Below are positions 1-5,302 of a stretch of DNA of 5,727 nt, in pieces. The first letter of the stretch is position 1, and each line of letters opens with the position of its first letter. This DNA is from an uncultured Pyrinomonas sp. (GTDB taxonomy: Bacteria; Acidobacteriota; Blastocatellia; Pyrinomonadales; Pyrinomonadaceae). The notes below the pieces were generated by a model. It was given only the letters and a program-made list of their open reading frames with translations. It was not told the DNA's origin and did not search any database. Location: positions 1-5,727 of the forward strand of contig CAKZOF010000090.1 in NCBI GenBank assembly GCA_937135995.1. Reading direction: 5' to 3'. The translations under genes were made by a program, and so were the position numbers.

Positions 1-66
1 CGCCGGGCCGATGCGGCGGCGGCGATCGCCATCCTCGAGGACAACGGCATCGACCGTGGATACTGA
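1..66 (+). CDS. C-terminal end of a small DUF2007-like protein (5' truncated by window edge)
   Basis: Frame 1 is open from the first base to a TGA at 64-66 and encodes 21 residues ending in AILEDNGIDRGY. This resembles the C-terminal end of the short DUF2007 (putative prokaryotic signal transducing) proteins, which in Rhodobacterales-type genomes often sit directly before a TrmN6-like methyltransferase gene. The stop overlaps the likely GTG start of that methyltransferase (56-58) by 11 bp, a typical translationally coupled arrangement. The identification rests on a very short tail and on the neighbour, so it is tentative. The stretch is GC-rich (about 73% in the first 60 bases) and probably comes from a different genome than the pst genes downstream. 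Confidence 0.45.
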   Translation, partial: RRADAAAAIAILEDNGIDRGY

Positions 67-289
67 GGCCCGCCCCGTCATCCTGCCCGACCCCTGCCCC
101 CAGCCCTCCCCCGGCCCGCTCACCGATGATGCGTTTCTGGGGGGACGGCTGCGCCTGTGGCAGCCCGCGCGCGGCTATCGGGCCGGAATGGATGCCCTGC
201 TCCTGGCCGCGGCGGTGCCGGCCCGTCCGGGCGAGACGGTCCTCGATCTGGGCTGCGGGACAGGGGCGGCGGCGCTCGCGCTGGGGGCG
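56..289 (+). CDS. N-terminal part of a TrmN6/YfiC-like SAM-dependent methyltransferase, broken at the junction
   Basis: The reading frame from GTG 56 encodes a Pro-rich leader and then LTDDAFLGGRLRLWQP, RGYRAGMDALLLAAAVPA and the SAM-binding motif I VLDLGCGTGAAALALG. This order is typical of the alphaproteobacterial relatives of tRNA1(Val) adenine-37 N6-methyltransferase. The protein stops being a methyltransferase right after motif I. The acidic residue of motif II and the catalytic NPPY motif are absent, because the frame runs on into PstC sequence. About 78 of an expected roughly 240-250 residues remain. An ATG at 11 is in frame, but the residues it adds lie over the upstream gene and look unlike the family, so GTG 56 is preferred. 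No product of this fragment is likely to be active. Confidence 0.75.
269..289. other. Chimeric junction between methyltransferase and pstC sequence
   Basis: The peptide AALALGA encoded here fits both the residues following methyltransferase motif I and the EAA-loop region of PstC (E-A-A-x-x-L-G-A). Everything before it is methyltransferase and everything after it (TKWETTR onward) is PstC. The exact join cannot be placed inside this stretch. The codon before it (266-268) is GCG, where PstC would be expected to have Glu, so the PstC sequence starts no earlier than 269. GC content steps from about 76% before to about 62% after by hand count. An assembly chimera or a recombination through short homology explains this better than a real gene fusion. 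Confidence 0.8.
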
Positions 290-622
290 ACCAAGTGGGA
301 GACAACGCGCGTCGTCTTGGCCAACGGCGCGCCCGGCATCTTGGGCGCGGTGATCCTCGGTTTGGGCCGGGCTATTGGCGAGACGATGGCCGTGACGATG
401 GTCATCGGCAACCGGCCGCAAATCAGCCTGTCGCTCTTCGATCCGGCTTACACCATCGCTTCGGTGATCGCCAACGAGTTCACCGAAGCGACCGGAGACC
501 TCTACCTGAGTGCGTTGATCGAACTGGGTTTGATCCTGTTCCTCGTCACCTTTGTCATCAACGCGCTGGCGCGATTGCTCGTGTGGAGCGTCGCGCGACG
601 AACGCGCGCGGCGCGCGCTTGA
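269..622 (+). CDS. pstC: Phosphate ABC transporter permease PstC, C-terminal part only
   Basis: This is the C-terminal third of PstC, one of two inner-membrane permeases of the high-affinity phosphate transporter PstSCAB. The visible part begins within the EAA loop that contacts the ATPase (ALALGATKWETTR). It continues with the conserved segment ILGAVILGLGRAIGETMAVTM, then IANEFTEA and a final membrane helix around LIELGLILFLVTFVINALA, and ends in a short Arg-rich cytoplasmic tail. The Arg and Glu of GRAIGET are conserved in the family. Roughly 117 residues remain of a usual length near 300. The N-terminal part is missing because the sequence upstream is foreign, so no start codon can be assigned. 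The stop at 620-622 lies 15 bp before pstA, consistent with an operon. Confidence 0.88.
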   Translation, partial: AALALGATKWETTRVVLANGAPGILGAVILGLGRAIGETMAVTMVIGNRPQISLSLFDPAYTIASVIANEFTEATGDLYLSALIELGLILFLVTFVINALARLLVWSVARRTRAARA

Positions 623-630
623 GTTTGCGA

Positions 631-637
631 AGAGGGG
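631..637 (+). promoter_or_regulatory. Purine-rich ribosome binding site unusually close to the pstA start
   Basis: AGAGGGG directly abuts the ATG at 638, so the best Shine-Dalgarno core (AGAGG, 631-635) is only 2 bases from the start codon. No ATG, GTG or TTG lies in frame between the pstC stop and 638, so 638 is still the best start. Tight coupling to pstC translation may compensate for the short spacing. Confidence 0.5.
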
Positions 638-1468
638 ATGAGCACCGATCAAAGACGCAAGATCCTGAGCGCTGCGATGACGACGTTGACGGCGCTGTGC
701 GCGCTGTTTGCCGTCGCGGTGCTGGTGTTGATTCTCGGCTACATCATTTGGCGCGGCGTCGGCGCGCTCAACTGGCGCTTTCTCGTCGACACGCCGAAGC
801 CCGTTGGCGAAGGCGGTGGCATCGGCAACGCCATCGTCGGGTCGTTGTTGTTGATTGCGCTCGCTTCGGCGATGGGTATCCCCTTTGGCATCGCTACCGG
901 CATCTATCTGGCCGAATACGGCGGCGGCCGCTTGGGCAACCTCGTGCGCTTCGTCGCCGACACGTTAACGGGCGTGCCGTCGATCGTCGTCGGCGTCTTC
1001 GTTTACTCGGTGATCGTGCTGCCGATGCAGCAGTTTTCGGCCTTCGCCGGCGGCGTCGCGCTGGCCGTGATCATGGTGCCGATCGTTGCGCGCACCACCG
1101 AAGAGATGATTCGTCTCGTGCCCGGCAGTTTGCGCGAAGCGGCGCTCGCGCTGGGCGCGCCGCAGTGGCGCGCGACGCTCGGCATCGTCGTACCGGCGGC
1201 CGCATCAGGCATCGCCACGGGGGCGATGCTAGCGATTGCGCGCATCGCTGGCGAAACGGCGCCGCTGCTCTTTACGGCTTTCGGCAGCCGTTTCTTCAGC
1301 CTCTATTTGGATCAACCCATCGCCTCGTTGACCGTGCAGATTTACAACTACGCCATTTCGCCCTACGATGAATGGCATGCGCAGGCGTGGGCGGCGACGC
1401 TCGTGCTGATGAGTTTGATCTTGGCGATCAACGTCGCCGTGCGCTTCTTCACACGCCAAAAGTACTAG
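638..1468 (+). CDS. pstA: Phosphate ABC transporter permease PstA
   Basis: PstA is the second inner-membrane permease of the PstSCAB phosphate importer and pairs with PstC to form the channel. The 276-residue length is normal. A first membrane helix lies at about residues 14-38, followed by the family segment [21 protein letters not shown] (about 49-69). Further helices lie near 64-90, 106-129, 137-151, 183-205 and 250-270. The EAA loop [12 protein letters not shown] (166-177) is the docking site for Pst[17 protein letters not shown] (201-216) is the hallmark PstA segment and matches the GRAIGET segment of PstC. The gene begins 15 bp after pstC and ends 10 bp before pstB. Nothing appears truncated or missing. 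Confidence 0.96.
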   Translation: MSTDQRRKILSAAMTTLTALCALFAVAVLVLILGYIIWRGVGALNWRFLVDTPKPVGEGGGIGNAIVGSLLLIALASAMGIPFGIATGIYLAEYGGGRLGNLVRFVADTLTGVPSIVVGVFVYSVIVLPMQQFSAFAGGVALAVIMVPIVARTTEEMIRLVPGSLREAALALGAPQWRATLGIVVPAAASGIATGAMLAIARIAGETAPLLFTAFGSRFFSLYLDQPIASLTVQIYNYAISPYDEWHAQAWAATLVLMSLILAINVAVRFFTRQKY

Positions 1469-1476
1469 AAGGGGAG
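1469..1476 (+). promoter_or_regulatory. Ribosome binding site deciding the pstB start
   Basis: AAGGGGAG lies just after the pstA stop and before ATG 1479; its AAGG part is 6 bases from the ATG and its GGAG part is 2. An alternative in-frame ATG at 1554 would give a protein closer to the usual PstB length, but it has no Shine-Dalgarno sequence. The upstream start is therefore preferred. Confidence 0.6.
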
Positions 1477-1478
1477 CC

Positions 1479-2327
1479 ATGTCAACGCCAACACCGACGA
1501 TCAAAGCCGCAACCGAGAGGGCCGCGCGACGCACCGGCGACGTGGACCTCTTCATGCCGGTGGTCACCGCCACGCCCAAGATTCGCGTCGAGAACTTGAA
1601 CTTCTTTTACGGCCGGACGCAGGCGCTGCACGACATCTCACTCGACATTCCGGAGCGCGTCGTGATGGCCTTCATCGGTCCTTCCGGTTGCGGCAAGTCG
1701 ACCTTTCTGCGGACCTTGAACCGCATGAACGACATCATCCCGAACACGCGCGTCGAGGGGCGCGTGTTAATCGACGGGCGCGACATCTACGCGCCGGGCA
1801 TGGATGTCGTCGCCTTGCGGCGCAAGGTCGGCATGGTATTTCAGAAGTCAAACCCGTTTCCGAAATCGATCTTCGAGAACGTCGCCTACGGACTGCGCAT
1901 CAACCGTCTGGTGCGCGATCGCGCCGAACTCGAAGCGCGCGTCGAACAGGCGCTGCGCGACGCCGCGTTGTGGGAAGAGGTCAAAGATCGGCTGAAGGCT
2001 TCAGCGCTCGGCCTGTCTGGTGGGCAGCAGCAGCGGCTATGCATCGCGCGCGCGCTGGCCGTCAAGCCGGAGGTGCTGTTGATGGACGAACCGGCGTCGG
2101 CGCTCGATCCGATCGCCACGCAGAAGATCGAAGAGTTGATCGTCGAACTAAAGAAGAACTACACCATCGTCATCGTCACACACAACATGCAACAGGCGGC
2201 GCGTGTTTCGGACTTCACGGCCTTCTTCTGGATGGGGAAGCTGATCGAAGTCAACACGACAGAAAAGATGTTCACCAACCCGGACCAGAAGCTGACGGAA
2301 GACTACATCACGGGCCGGTTTGGTTAA
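1479..2327 (+). CDS. pstB: Phosphate ABC transporter ATP-binding protein PstB
   Basis: PstB is the cytoplasmic ATPase that powers phosphate import through PstC-PstA. All ABC motifs are intact: Walker [10 protein letters not shown] (67-75), Q-loop Gln122 in [11 protein letters not shown], signature [16 protein letters not shown] (179-194), Walker B LLMDEP with catalytic Glu204, D-loop SALD (207-210) and switch His235 in [13 protein letters not shown]. The PFPKS segment after the Q-loop and the ending EDYITGRFG are specific to PstB, setting it apart from other ABC ATPases. At 282 residues it is about 25 longer than the E. coli protein. The extra length is an N-terminal Thr/Ala/Arg-rich leader before [12 protein letters not shown]. 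The gene lies 10 bp after pstA and 20 bp before phoU. Confidence 0.97.
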   Translation: MSTPTPTIKAATERAARRTGDVDLFMPVVTATPKIRVENLNFFYGRTQALHDISLDIPERVVMAFIGPSGCGKSTFLRTLNRMNDIIPNTRVEGRVLIDGRDIYAPGMDVVALRRKVGMVFQKSNPFPKSIFENVAYGLRINRLVRDRAELEARVEQALRDAALWEEVKDRLKASALGLSGGQQQRLCIARALAVKPEVLLMDEPASALDPIATQKIEELIVELKKNYTIVIVTHNMQQAARVSDFTAFFWMGKLIEVNTTEKMFTNPDQKLTEDYITGRFG

Positions 2328-2334
2328 AACTGAC

Positions 2335-2341
2335 AAGGAGG
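2335..2341 (+). promoter_or_regulatory. Strong Shine-Dalgarno sequence of phoU
   Basis: AAGGAGG is a near-perfect match to the anti-Shine-Dalgarno sequence and lies 6 bases before ATG 2348. It fixes the phoU start against longer open frames running through pstB. It is the strongest ribosome site in the window. Confidence 0.85.
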
Positions 2342-2347
2342 TCGATC

Positions 2348-3007
2348 ATGGAGATTCACCGTTCGCTCGATCGCGCGCTCGATGCTCTGCGAGACCGCGT
2401 CTTGCTGCTCGGTGGAGAGACCGAGACGGCTTTGCAACGAGCCATGTATGCGCTCGTCGAGCGCGATTCGGATGCGGCGCGCGAAGTGCTCAAAAACGAC
2501 GACGAAATAGACCGGCTCGAACTGGAGATCGACCGCCTGTGCATCGACATCCTCGCGCTCAAGCAACCGGCAGCGCGCGATCTGCGCTTTGTCATCTCGG
2601 TGGCGAAGATCACGCCGATCTTGGAGCGCATCGCCGACCACGCTTGCAACATCGCGCGCGTCGCCATCGATCTCAACGACGAGCCGCAATTGAAACCTTA
2701 CGTGGATTTGCCACGCATGGCCGATCTCGTGTCGCAGATGTTGCGTGCGGCCTTGGATGCGTTCACTTCCGGCGATGCGGCGGCGGCGCGCGCCGTGATC
2801 AGGCGCGACGACGAAGTGGACGAACTCTACAATCGCGTCTTTCATGATCTGATCGACCTGATGGCGCGCGACCCGACGACCACCGGACGCGCGGCGCGCC
2901 TGCTCTTCGTTGCCAAACATCTGGAACGGATCGCCGATTACGTCACGGACATCTGCGAGTTGACCGTTTACATGGCCGAGGCGGCCGTGATCAAACACAG
3001 CAACTGA
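2348..3007 (+). CDS. phoU: Phosphate signalling regulator PhoU
   Basis: PhoU is a cytoplasmic, all-helical, metal-binding protein. It links the Pst transporter to the PhoR kinase and keeps the Pho response off when phosphate is plentiful. The 219-residue protein has the two tandem three-helix PhoU repeats expected for the family. Each carries the metal-ligand pattern E-x3-D-x3-N/D: Glu93/Asp97/Asn101 in LERIADHACNIA and Glu193/Asp197/Asp201 in LERIADYVTDI. KQPAARDLRFVISV (72-85) is another family hallmark. The gene follows pstB by 20 bp and is the last of the tightly spaced pst genes. A 140 bp gap with possible hairpins comes next. A 224-residue frame on the opposite strand over the same span is a high-GC shadow. 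Confidence 0.96.
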   Translation: MEIHRSLDRALDALRDRVLLLGGETETALQRAMYALVERDSDAAREVLKNDDEIDRLELEIDRLCIDILALKQPAARDLRFVISVAKITPILERIADHACNIARVAIDLNDEPQLKPYVDLPRMADLVSQMLRAALDAFTSGDAAAARAVIRRDDEVDELYNRVFHDLIDLMARDPTTTGRAARLLFVAKHLERIADYVTDICELTVYMAEAAVIKHSN

Positions 3008-3032
3008 CGTTCATTCTGTGCCGGAAAAGCCC

Positions 3033-3059
3033 GACGCAGCGGCCAACGCGCTGCGCGTC
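3033..3059 (+). terminator. GC-rich hairpin after phoU, possible weak terminator or processing site
   Basis: GACGC (3033-3037) pairs with GCGTC (3055-3059), and AGCG (3038-3041) pairs with CGCT (3049-3052). This leaves a 2-base bulge (3053-3054) and a 7-base loop. An alternative uninterrupted 7 bp stem uses 3035-3041 and 3049-3055. Only two T residues follow, so this is not a classical intrinsic terminator. It may reduce read-through from pst-phoU into phoB-phoR or protect the upstream message. Chance pairing is possible in DNA this GC-rich. Confidence 0.35.
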
Positions 3060-3088
3060 TTGAAGCGACCGAGACCGCAGCTAGCGAC

Positions 3089-3130
3089 GGGTGACGACGA
3101 GCGAAGAGCAGCCTTTGGTCATCGTCACCC
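3089..3130. repeat. 9 bp perfect inverted repeat upstream of phoB
   Basis: GGGTGACGA (3089-3097) and TCGTCACCC (3122-3130) are exact reverse complements separated by 24 bases. After one mismatch, two further pairs (3099-3120 and 3100-3119) can form. The right arm ends 17 bases before the phoB ATG. It could be a leader hairpin or a dyad bound by a regulator; with this spacing the arms are about four helical turns apart. No recognisable Pho-box direct repeat is present. Confidence 0.4.
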
Positions 3131-3147
3131 ACCAATCACGCGAAGTT

Positions 3148-3888
3148 ATGCGACCGATTCTCATCATCGAAGACGATGCGGACATCGCCGAAGGGCTGCG
3201 CTACAACCTCGAACGCGAAGGTTTGGAGGCGCGCGTCGCGCTGAGCGGAGAGCAAGGCCTAGCGGCGGCGCTTGATCCGACGCGACCGCCGGCGCTCATC
3301 ATTCTCGATCTCATGCTTCCTGGGATGAGCGGCATGGAGCTGTGCCGTCGCTTGCGGCGCGAGCCAGCGACCCGGCGCACGCCGATCATCATGCTGACGG
3401 CGCGCTCGTCGGAGACAGATCGCGTCGCCGGTCTCGACCTCGGCGCGGACGATTACATCACCAAACCTTTTTCGGTGCGCGAACTCGTGGCGCGCGTGCG
3501 GGCTGTGCTGCGGCGCACCGACGAGCTGAGCGCGACGCAGTACGAGGACGGGCGCTTGTCGATCAACTTCGACGACATGCGCGTTACCTGCGACGGCCAG
3601 CCCGTGAAGCTGACGCGCAAAGAGTTCAGCTTGCTGGCAACGTTGGCGCGTAGTTCCGGGCGCGTGGCGACCCGTCAGCGGTTGCTCGACGAGGTTTGGG
3701 GGTACGAGTACTATGGCGATACGCGCACGCTCGATGTCCACATTCGCCGTTTACGCCAGAAACTCGGTCCATGCGGTGAGTGCATCGAGACGGTAGTCGG
3801 CGTCGGCTACCGCTTCATCGGTTGCTCGGATGCAGCCGGCCGAGAGCCGGACGAAGACGATCCGGGCGCGCCGCGAAAGAAAGCCTGA
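3148..3888 (+). CDS. phoB: Phosphate regulon response regulator PhoB (OmpR/PhoB family)
   Basis: PhoB is a DNA-binding response regulator activated by PhoR under phosphate limitation. The receiver domain (about 1-122) shows the acidic pair Asp9/Asp10 in LIIEDDADI, phospho-acceptor Asp54 in ILDLMLPGMSG, switch Thr84 in IMLTAR and Lys106 in DDYITKPFS. The winged-helix domain (about 133-224) contains LTRKEFSLLATL, the recognition-helix region DTRTLDVHIRRLRQKLG and the wing VVGVGYRF. ATG 3148 is chosen because MRPILIIEDDADI begins as these receivers normally do. A GTG at 3091 in the same frame would add 19 atypical residues and also lacks a ribosome site. The Shine-Dalgarno before 3148 is weak. 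Oddities are a CGEC pair (Cys209/Cys212) before the wing and a charged 20-residue tail after the wing. The PhoB assignment rests on linkage to pst-phoU and phoR. Confidence 0.92.
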   Translation: MRPILIIEDDADIAEGLRYNLEREGLEARVALSGEQGLAAALDPTRPPALIILDLMLPGMSGMELCRRLRREPATRRTPIIMLTARSSETDRVAGLDLGADDYITKPFSVRELVARVRAVLRRTDELSATQYEDGRLSINFDDMRVTCDGQPVKLTRKEFSLLATLARSSGRVATRQRLLDEVWGYEYYGDTRTLDVHIRRLRQKLGPCGECIETVVGVGYRFIGCSDAAGREPDEDDPGAPRKKA

Positions 3889-3905
3889 GTTCGCTCGCTC
3901 TCTTC

Positions 3906-3930
3906 ACTTCGAGCAAAAGACCTTCGAAGT
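3906..3930. repeat. 7 bp inverted repeat in the phoB-phoR gap
   Basis: ACTTCGA (3906-3912) and TCGAAGT (3924-3930) are perfect reverse complements around an 11-base loop, with one more possible G-T pair inside. The structure ends 7 bases before the phoR ribosome site. It may tune phoR translation relative to phoB or be a chance dyad. The right arm also lies within a local palindrome CTTCGAAG (3922-3929). Confidence 0.3.
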
Positions 3931-3937
3931 CGCCGAC

Positions 3938-3942
3938 GGAGG
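3938..3942 (+). promoter_or_regulatory. Ribosome binding site deciding the phoR start
   Basis: GGAGG (3938-3942), within GGAGGAG, is 5 bases from ATG 3948 and only 2 from ATG 3945, favouring 3948. The open frame reaches back to 3780 inside phoB, but that upstream part is Arg-rich shadow sequence and precedes this site. Confidence 0.7.
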
Positions 3943-3947
3943 AGATG

Positions 3948-5174
3948 ATGCCCACGCGCGTTCTGATGCTCGTTGCGGTCGCCGTCGCGCTTGCCGTCGC
4001 CTCGTTGTGGGCGCATCCACTCCACCTGCTGATCGCGCTCGCCTGTCTACTGCTCGGACTACTCGCTGGGCGCAGCGCGTCGCTGGCCCGACAAACCGTT
4101 CCTGCGCCAGCGGAAGAAAGAAGTGAGGCGGCGGACGCGATGGCGAGCGCGCTGCTGGATGCTACCATGCAGAGCATGCGCGAAGGCGTCATCGTCGTCG
4201 ACGGCGACACGCGCATCATCGCCGCCAATCGCGCGGCGCTCGATCTTTTCGCTGCGGGGCGCCACGGGCTGACTGGAAAACGGTTGAGCGAACTGACGCG
4301 CAATCCGGCGATTCACGCCGCCTTTCAGTCGGCGCTGGAGAGAAGCGAGCGTGCCGAAGTGAAGGTCGAGACCTACGGCAGCGAGCGGCGTGTCTTCGAT
4401 CTGCGCGTCGCGCCGTTGCAAAGACCAGAACCACGCGGTGGCGCGCTCGGCGTCTTCTTCGACATCACGCGCCTCGAACGGCTCGAGCGCGTTCGCCAAG
4501 AATTCCTCTCCAACGTCTCGCATGAACTGCGCACACCACTGACCTCGATCCTCACCTTCGTCGAGACGCTCGAAGAGGGGGCTATCGACGACCCGCAGAA
4601 CAACCGCCGCTTTCTCAGCGTGATCCGCAAGAACGCCGAGCGGATGCGCAACTTGATCAACGACATACTAGAGCTATCAGCGATCGAATCGGGCAACGTG
4701 CGCGTCGAAGTCGTGCCGGTCCCGCTGCACGTTGCGGTGCAGGACGTGTTCGCCGCGCTCGCGCAGCAGGCCACACAGCGCGGCATCGAATTGCGAAACG
4801 AGGTCGCTGACGACGTGCTGGTGCAAGCGGATGCGCGGCGGTTGGAGCAGATGTTGACCAATCTCATCGACAACGCGATCAAGTTCAACCGCGAAGGCGG
4901 GCGCGTCACGGTGCGATACGAGCGGCGCGACGGACGCCACTGCATCACGGTCGAAGATACGGGCGAGGGGATCGCGCCCGAACATCTCGACAGGATCTTC
5001 GAGCGTTTCTATCGCGTTGATCGCGCGCGCTCGCGCGAGCAAGGCGGAACCGGGTTGGGACTGGCGATCGTCAAACACTTGGCGCGCGCGCATGGCGGCG
5101 AAACCGTGGCCGCGTCGGTTCTCGGTCGGGGTTCGGCCTTCACGATCGAACTGCCGGCAGGCGGCGATGGTTGA
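3948..5174 (+). CDS. phoR: Phosphate regulon sensor histidine kinase PhoR
   Basis: PhoR is an inner-membrane histidine kinase that autophosphorylates and passes the phosphate to PhoB. Numbered from ATG 3948 it has 408 residues. Two membrane helices (about 5-22 and 26-41) are joined by only a few residues, so there is no periplasmic sensor domain. A PAS-like domain follows (about 68-175: MREGVIVVDGDTRIIAANRAA to GVFFDITRLERLE). The H-box is FLSNVSHELRTPLTS with His192, the N-box is NLIDNAIKF (305-313), the G1 box is EDTGEGIAPEH, the F-box is IFERFYRVD and the G2 box is GGTGLGLAIVKH. All catalytic motifs are intact. Lacking a periplasmic sensor fits PhoR-type kinases that read phosphate through PhoU and the Pst transporter. 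phoR begins 59 bp after phoB, rather than overlapping it. Confidence 0.94.
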   Translation: MPTRVLMLVAVAVALAVASLWAHPLHLLIALACLLLGLLAGRSASLARQTVPAPAEERSEAADAMASALLDATMQSMREGVIVVDGDTRIIAANRAALDLFAAGRHGLTGKRLSELTRNPAIHAAFQSALERSERAEVKVETYGSERRVFDLRVAPLQRPEPRGGALGVFFDITRLERLERVRQEFLSNVSHELRTPLTSILTFVETLEEGAIDDPQNNRRFLSVIRKNAERMRNLINDILELSAIESGNVRVEVVPVPLHVAVQDVFAALAQQATQRGIELRNEVADDVLVQADARRLEQMLTNLIDNAIKFNREGGRVTVRYERRDGRHCITVEDTGEGIAPEHLDRIFERFYRVDRARSREQGGTGLGLAIVKHLARAHGGETVAASVLGRGSAFTIELPAGGDG

Positions 5175-5204
5175 AGCGAAAGCGCGTGCGAATGCTAGGC
5201 ATCC

Positions 5205-5219
5205 CCTTCGAAACGAAGG
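5205..5219. terminator. Short hairpin downstream of phoR, possible weak terminator
   Basis: CCTTCG (5205-5210) pairs with CGAAGG (5214-5219) around an AAA loop, 30 bases after the phoR stop. There is no T-run on either strand, so intrinsic termination is doubtful. It lies in the 128 bp convergent gap, where some termination signal is expected. Confidence 0.3.
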
Positions 5220-5283
5220 CGCGTGCAAGGGAGGAGTTCGAGGGCGGTCAAGAGCGTGATCGGCTGAACCAGCGCGATTTCGA

Positions 5284-5300
5284 CGCTGCTTGAGGCAGCG
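5284..5300. terminator. Hairpin just beyond the symporter stop codon, possible weak terminator
   Basis: CGCTGC (5284-5289) pairs with GCAGCG (5295-5300) around a 5-base loop, immediately downstream of the symporter stop when read on the - strand. An outer 6 bp pairing TGAACC (5265-5270) with GGTTCA (5300-5305) could enclose it and would include the stop codon. No T-tract follows on the - strand, so it may be a Rho-dependent or stabilising end, or chance. Nothing else was recognised in 5175-5302. Confidence 0.3.
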
Positions 5301-5302
5301 GT

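Noticed and set aside
157..1371. A 404-codon open frame on the + strand across pstC and pstA
   Set aside because: It is the out-of-frame shadow of two clear permease genes. The product is Arg-rich, low-complexity and lacks membrane segments or motifs.
1688..2347. Upstream extension of the phoU frame back into pstB
   Set aside because: The extension is Arg-rich shadow sequence over pstB; the strong AAGGAGG at 2335-2341 sets the phoU start at 2348.
2324..2998. A 224-codon open frame on the - strand, antisense to phoU
   Set aside because: It mirrors phoU almost exactly, as expected from GC-rich codon use, shows no recognisable domain, and phoU itself has full family motifs.
3008..3147. Possible Pho box or sigma-70 promoter before phoB
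   Set aside because: TTCATTCTGTG near 3010-3020 and GTCATCGTCAC near 3118-3128 resemble parts of a Pho box but lack two CTGTCAT-like repeats 11 bases apart. TTGAAG at 3060-3065 has no matching -10 element at a proper distance.
3091..3147. A GTG start at 3091 giving a longer PhoB
   Set aside because: It adds 19 residues unlike receiver domains, has no ribosome site and lies inside the inverted repeat; MRPILIIEDDADI at 3148 is the normal beginning.
3921..5213. CCTTCGAA occurring at both 3921-3928 and 5205-5212
   Set aside because: An 8-base match containing a common palindrome is expected by chance in a window of this size and composition.
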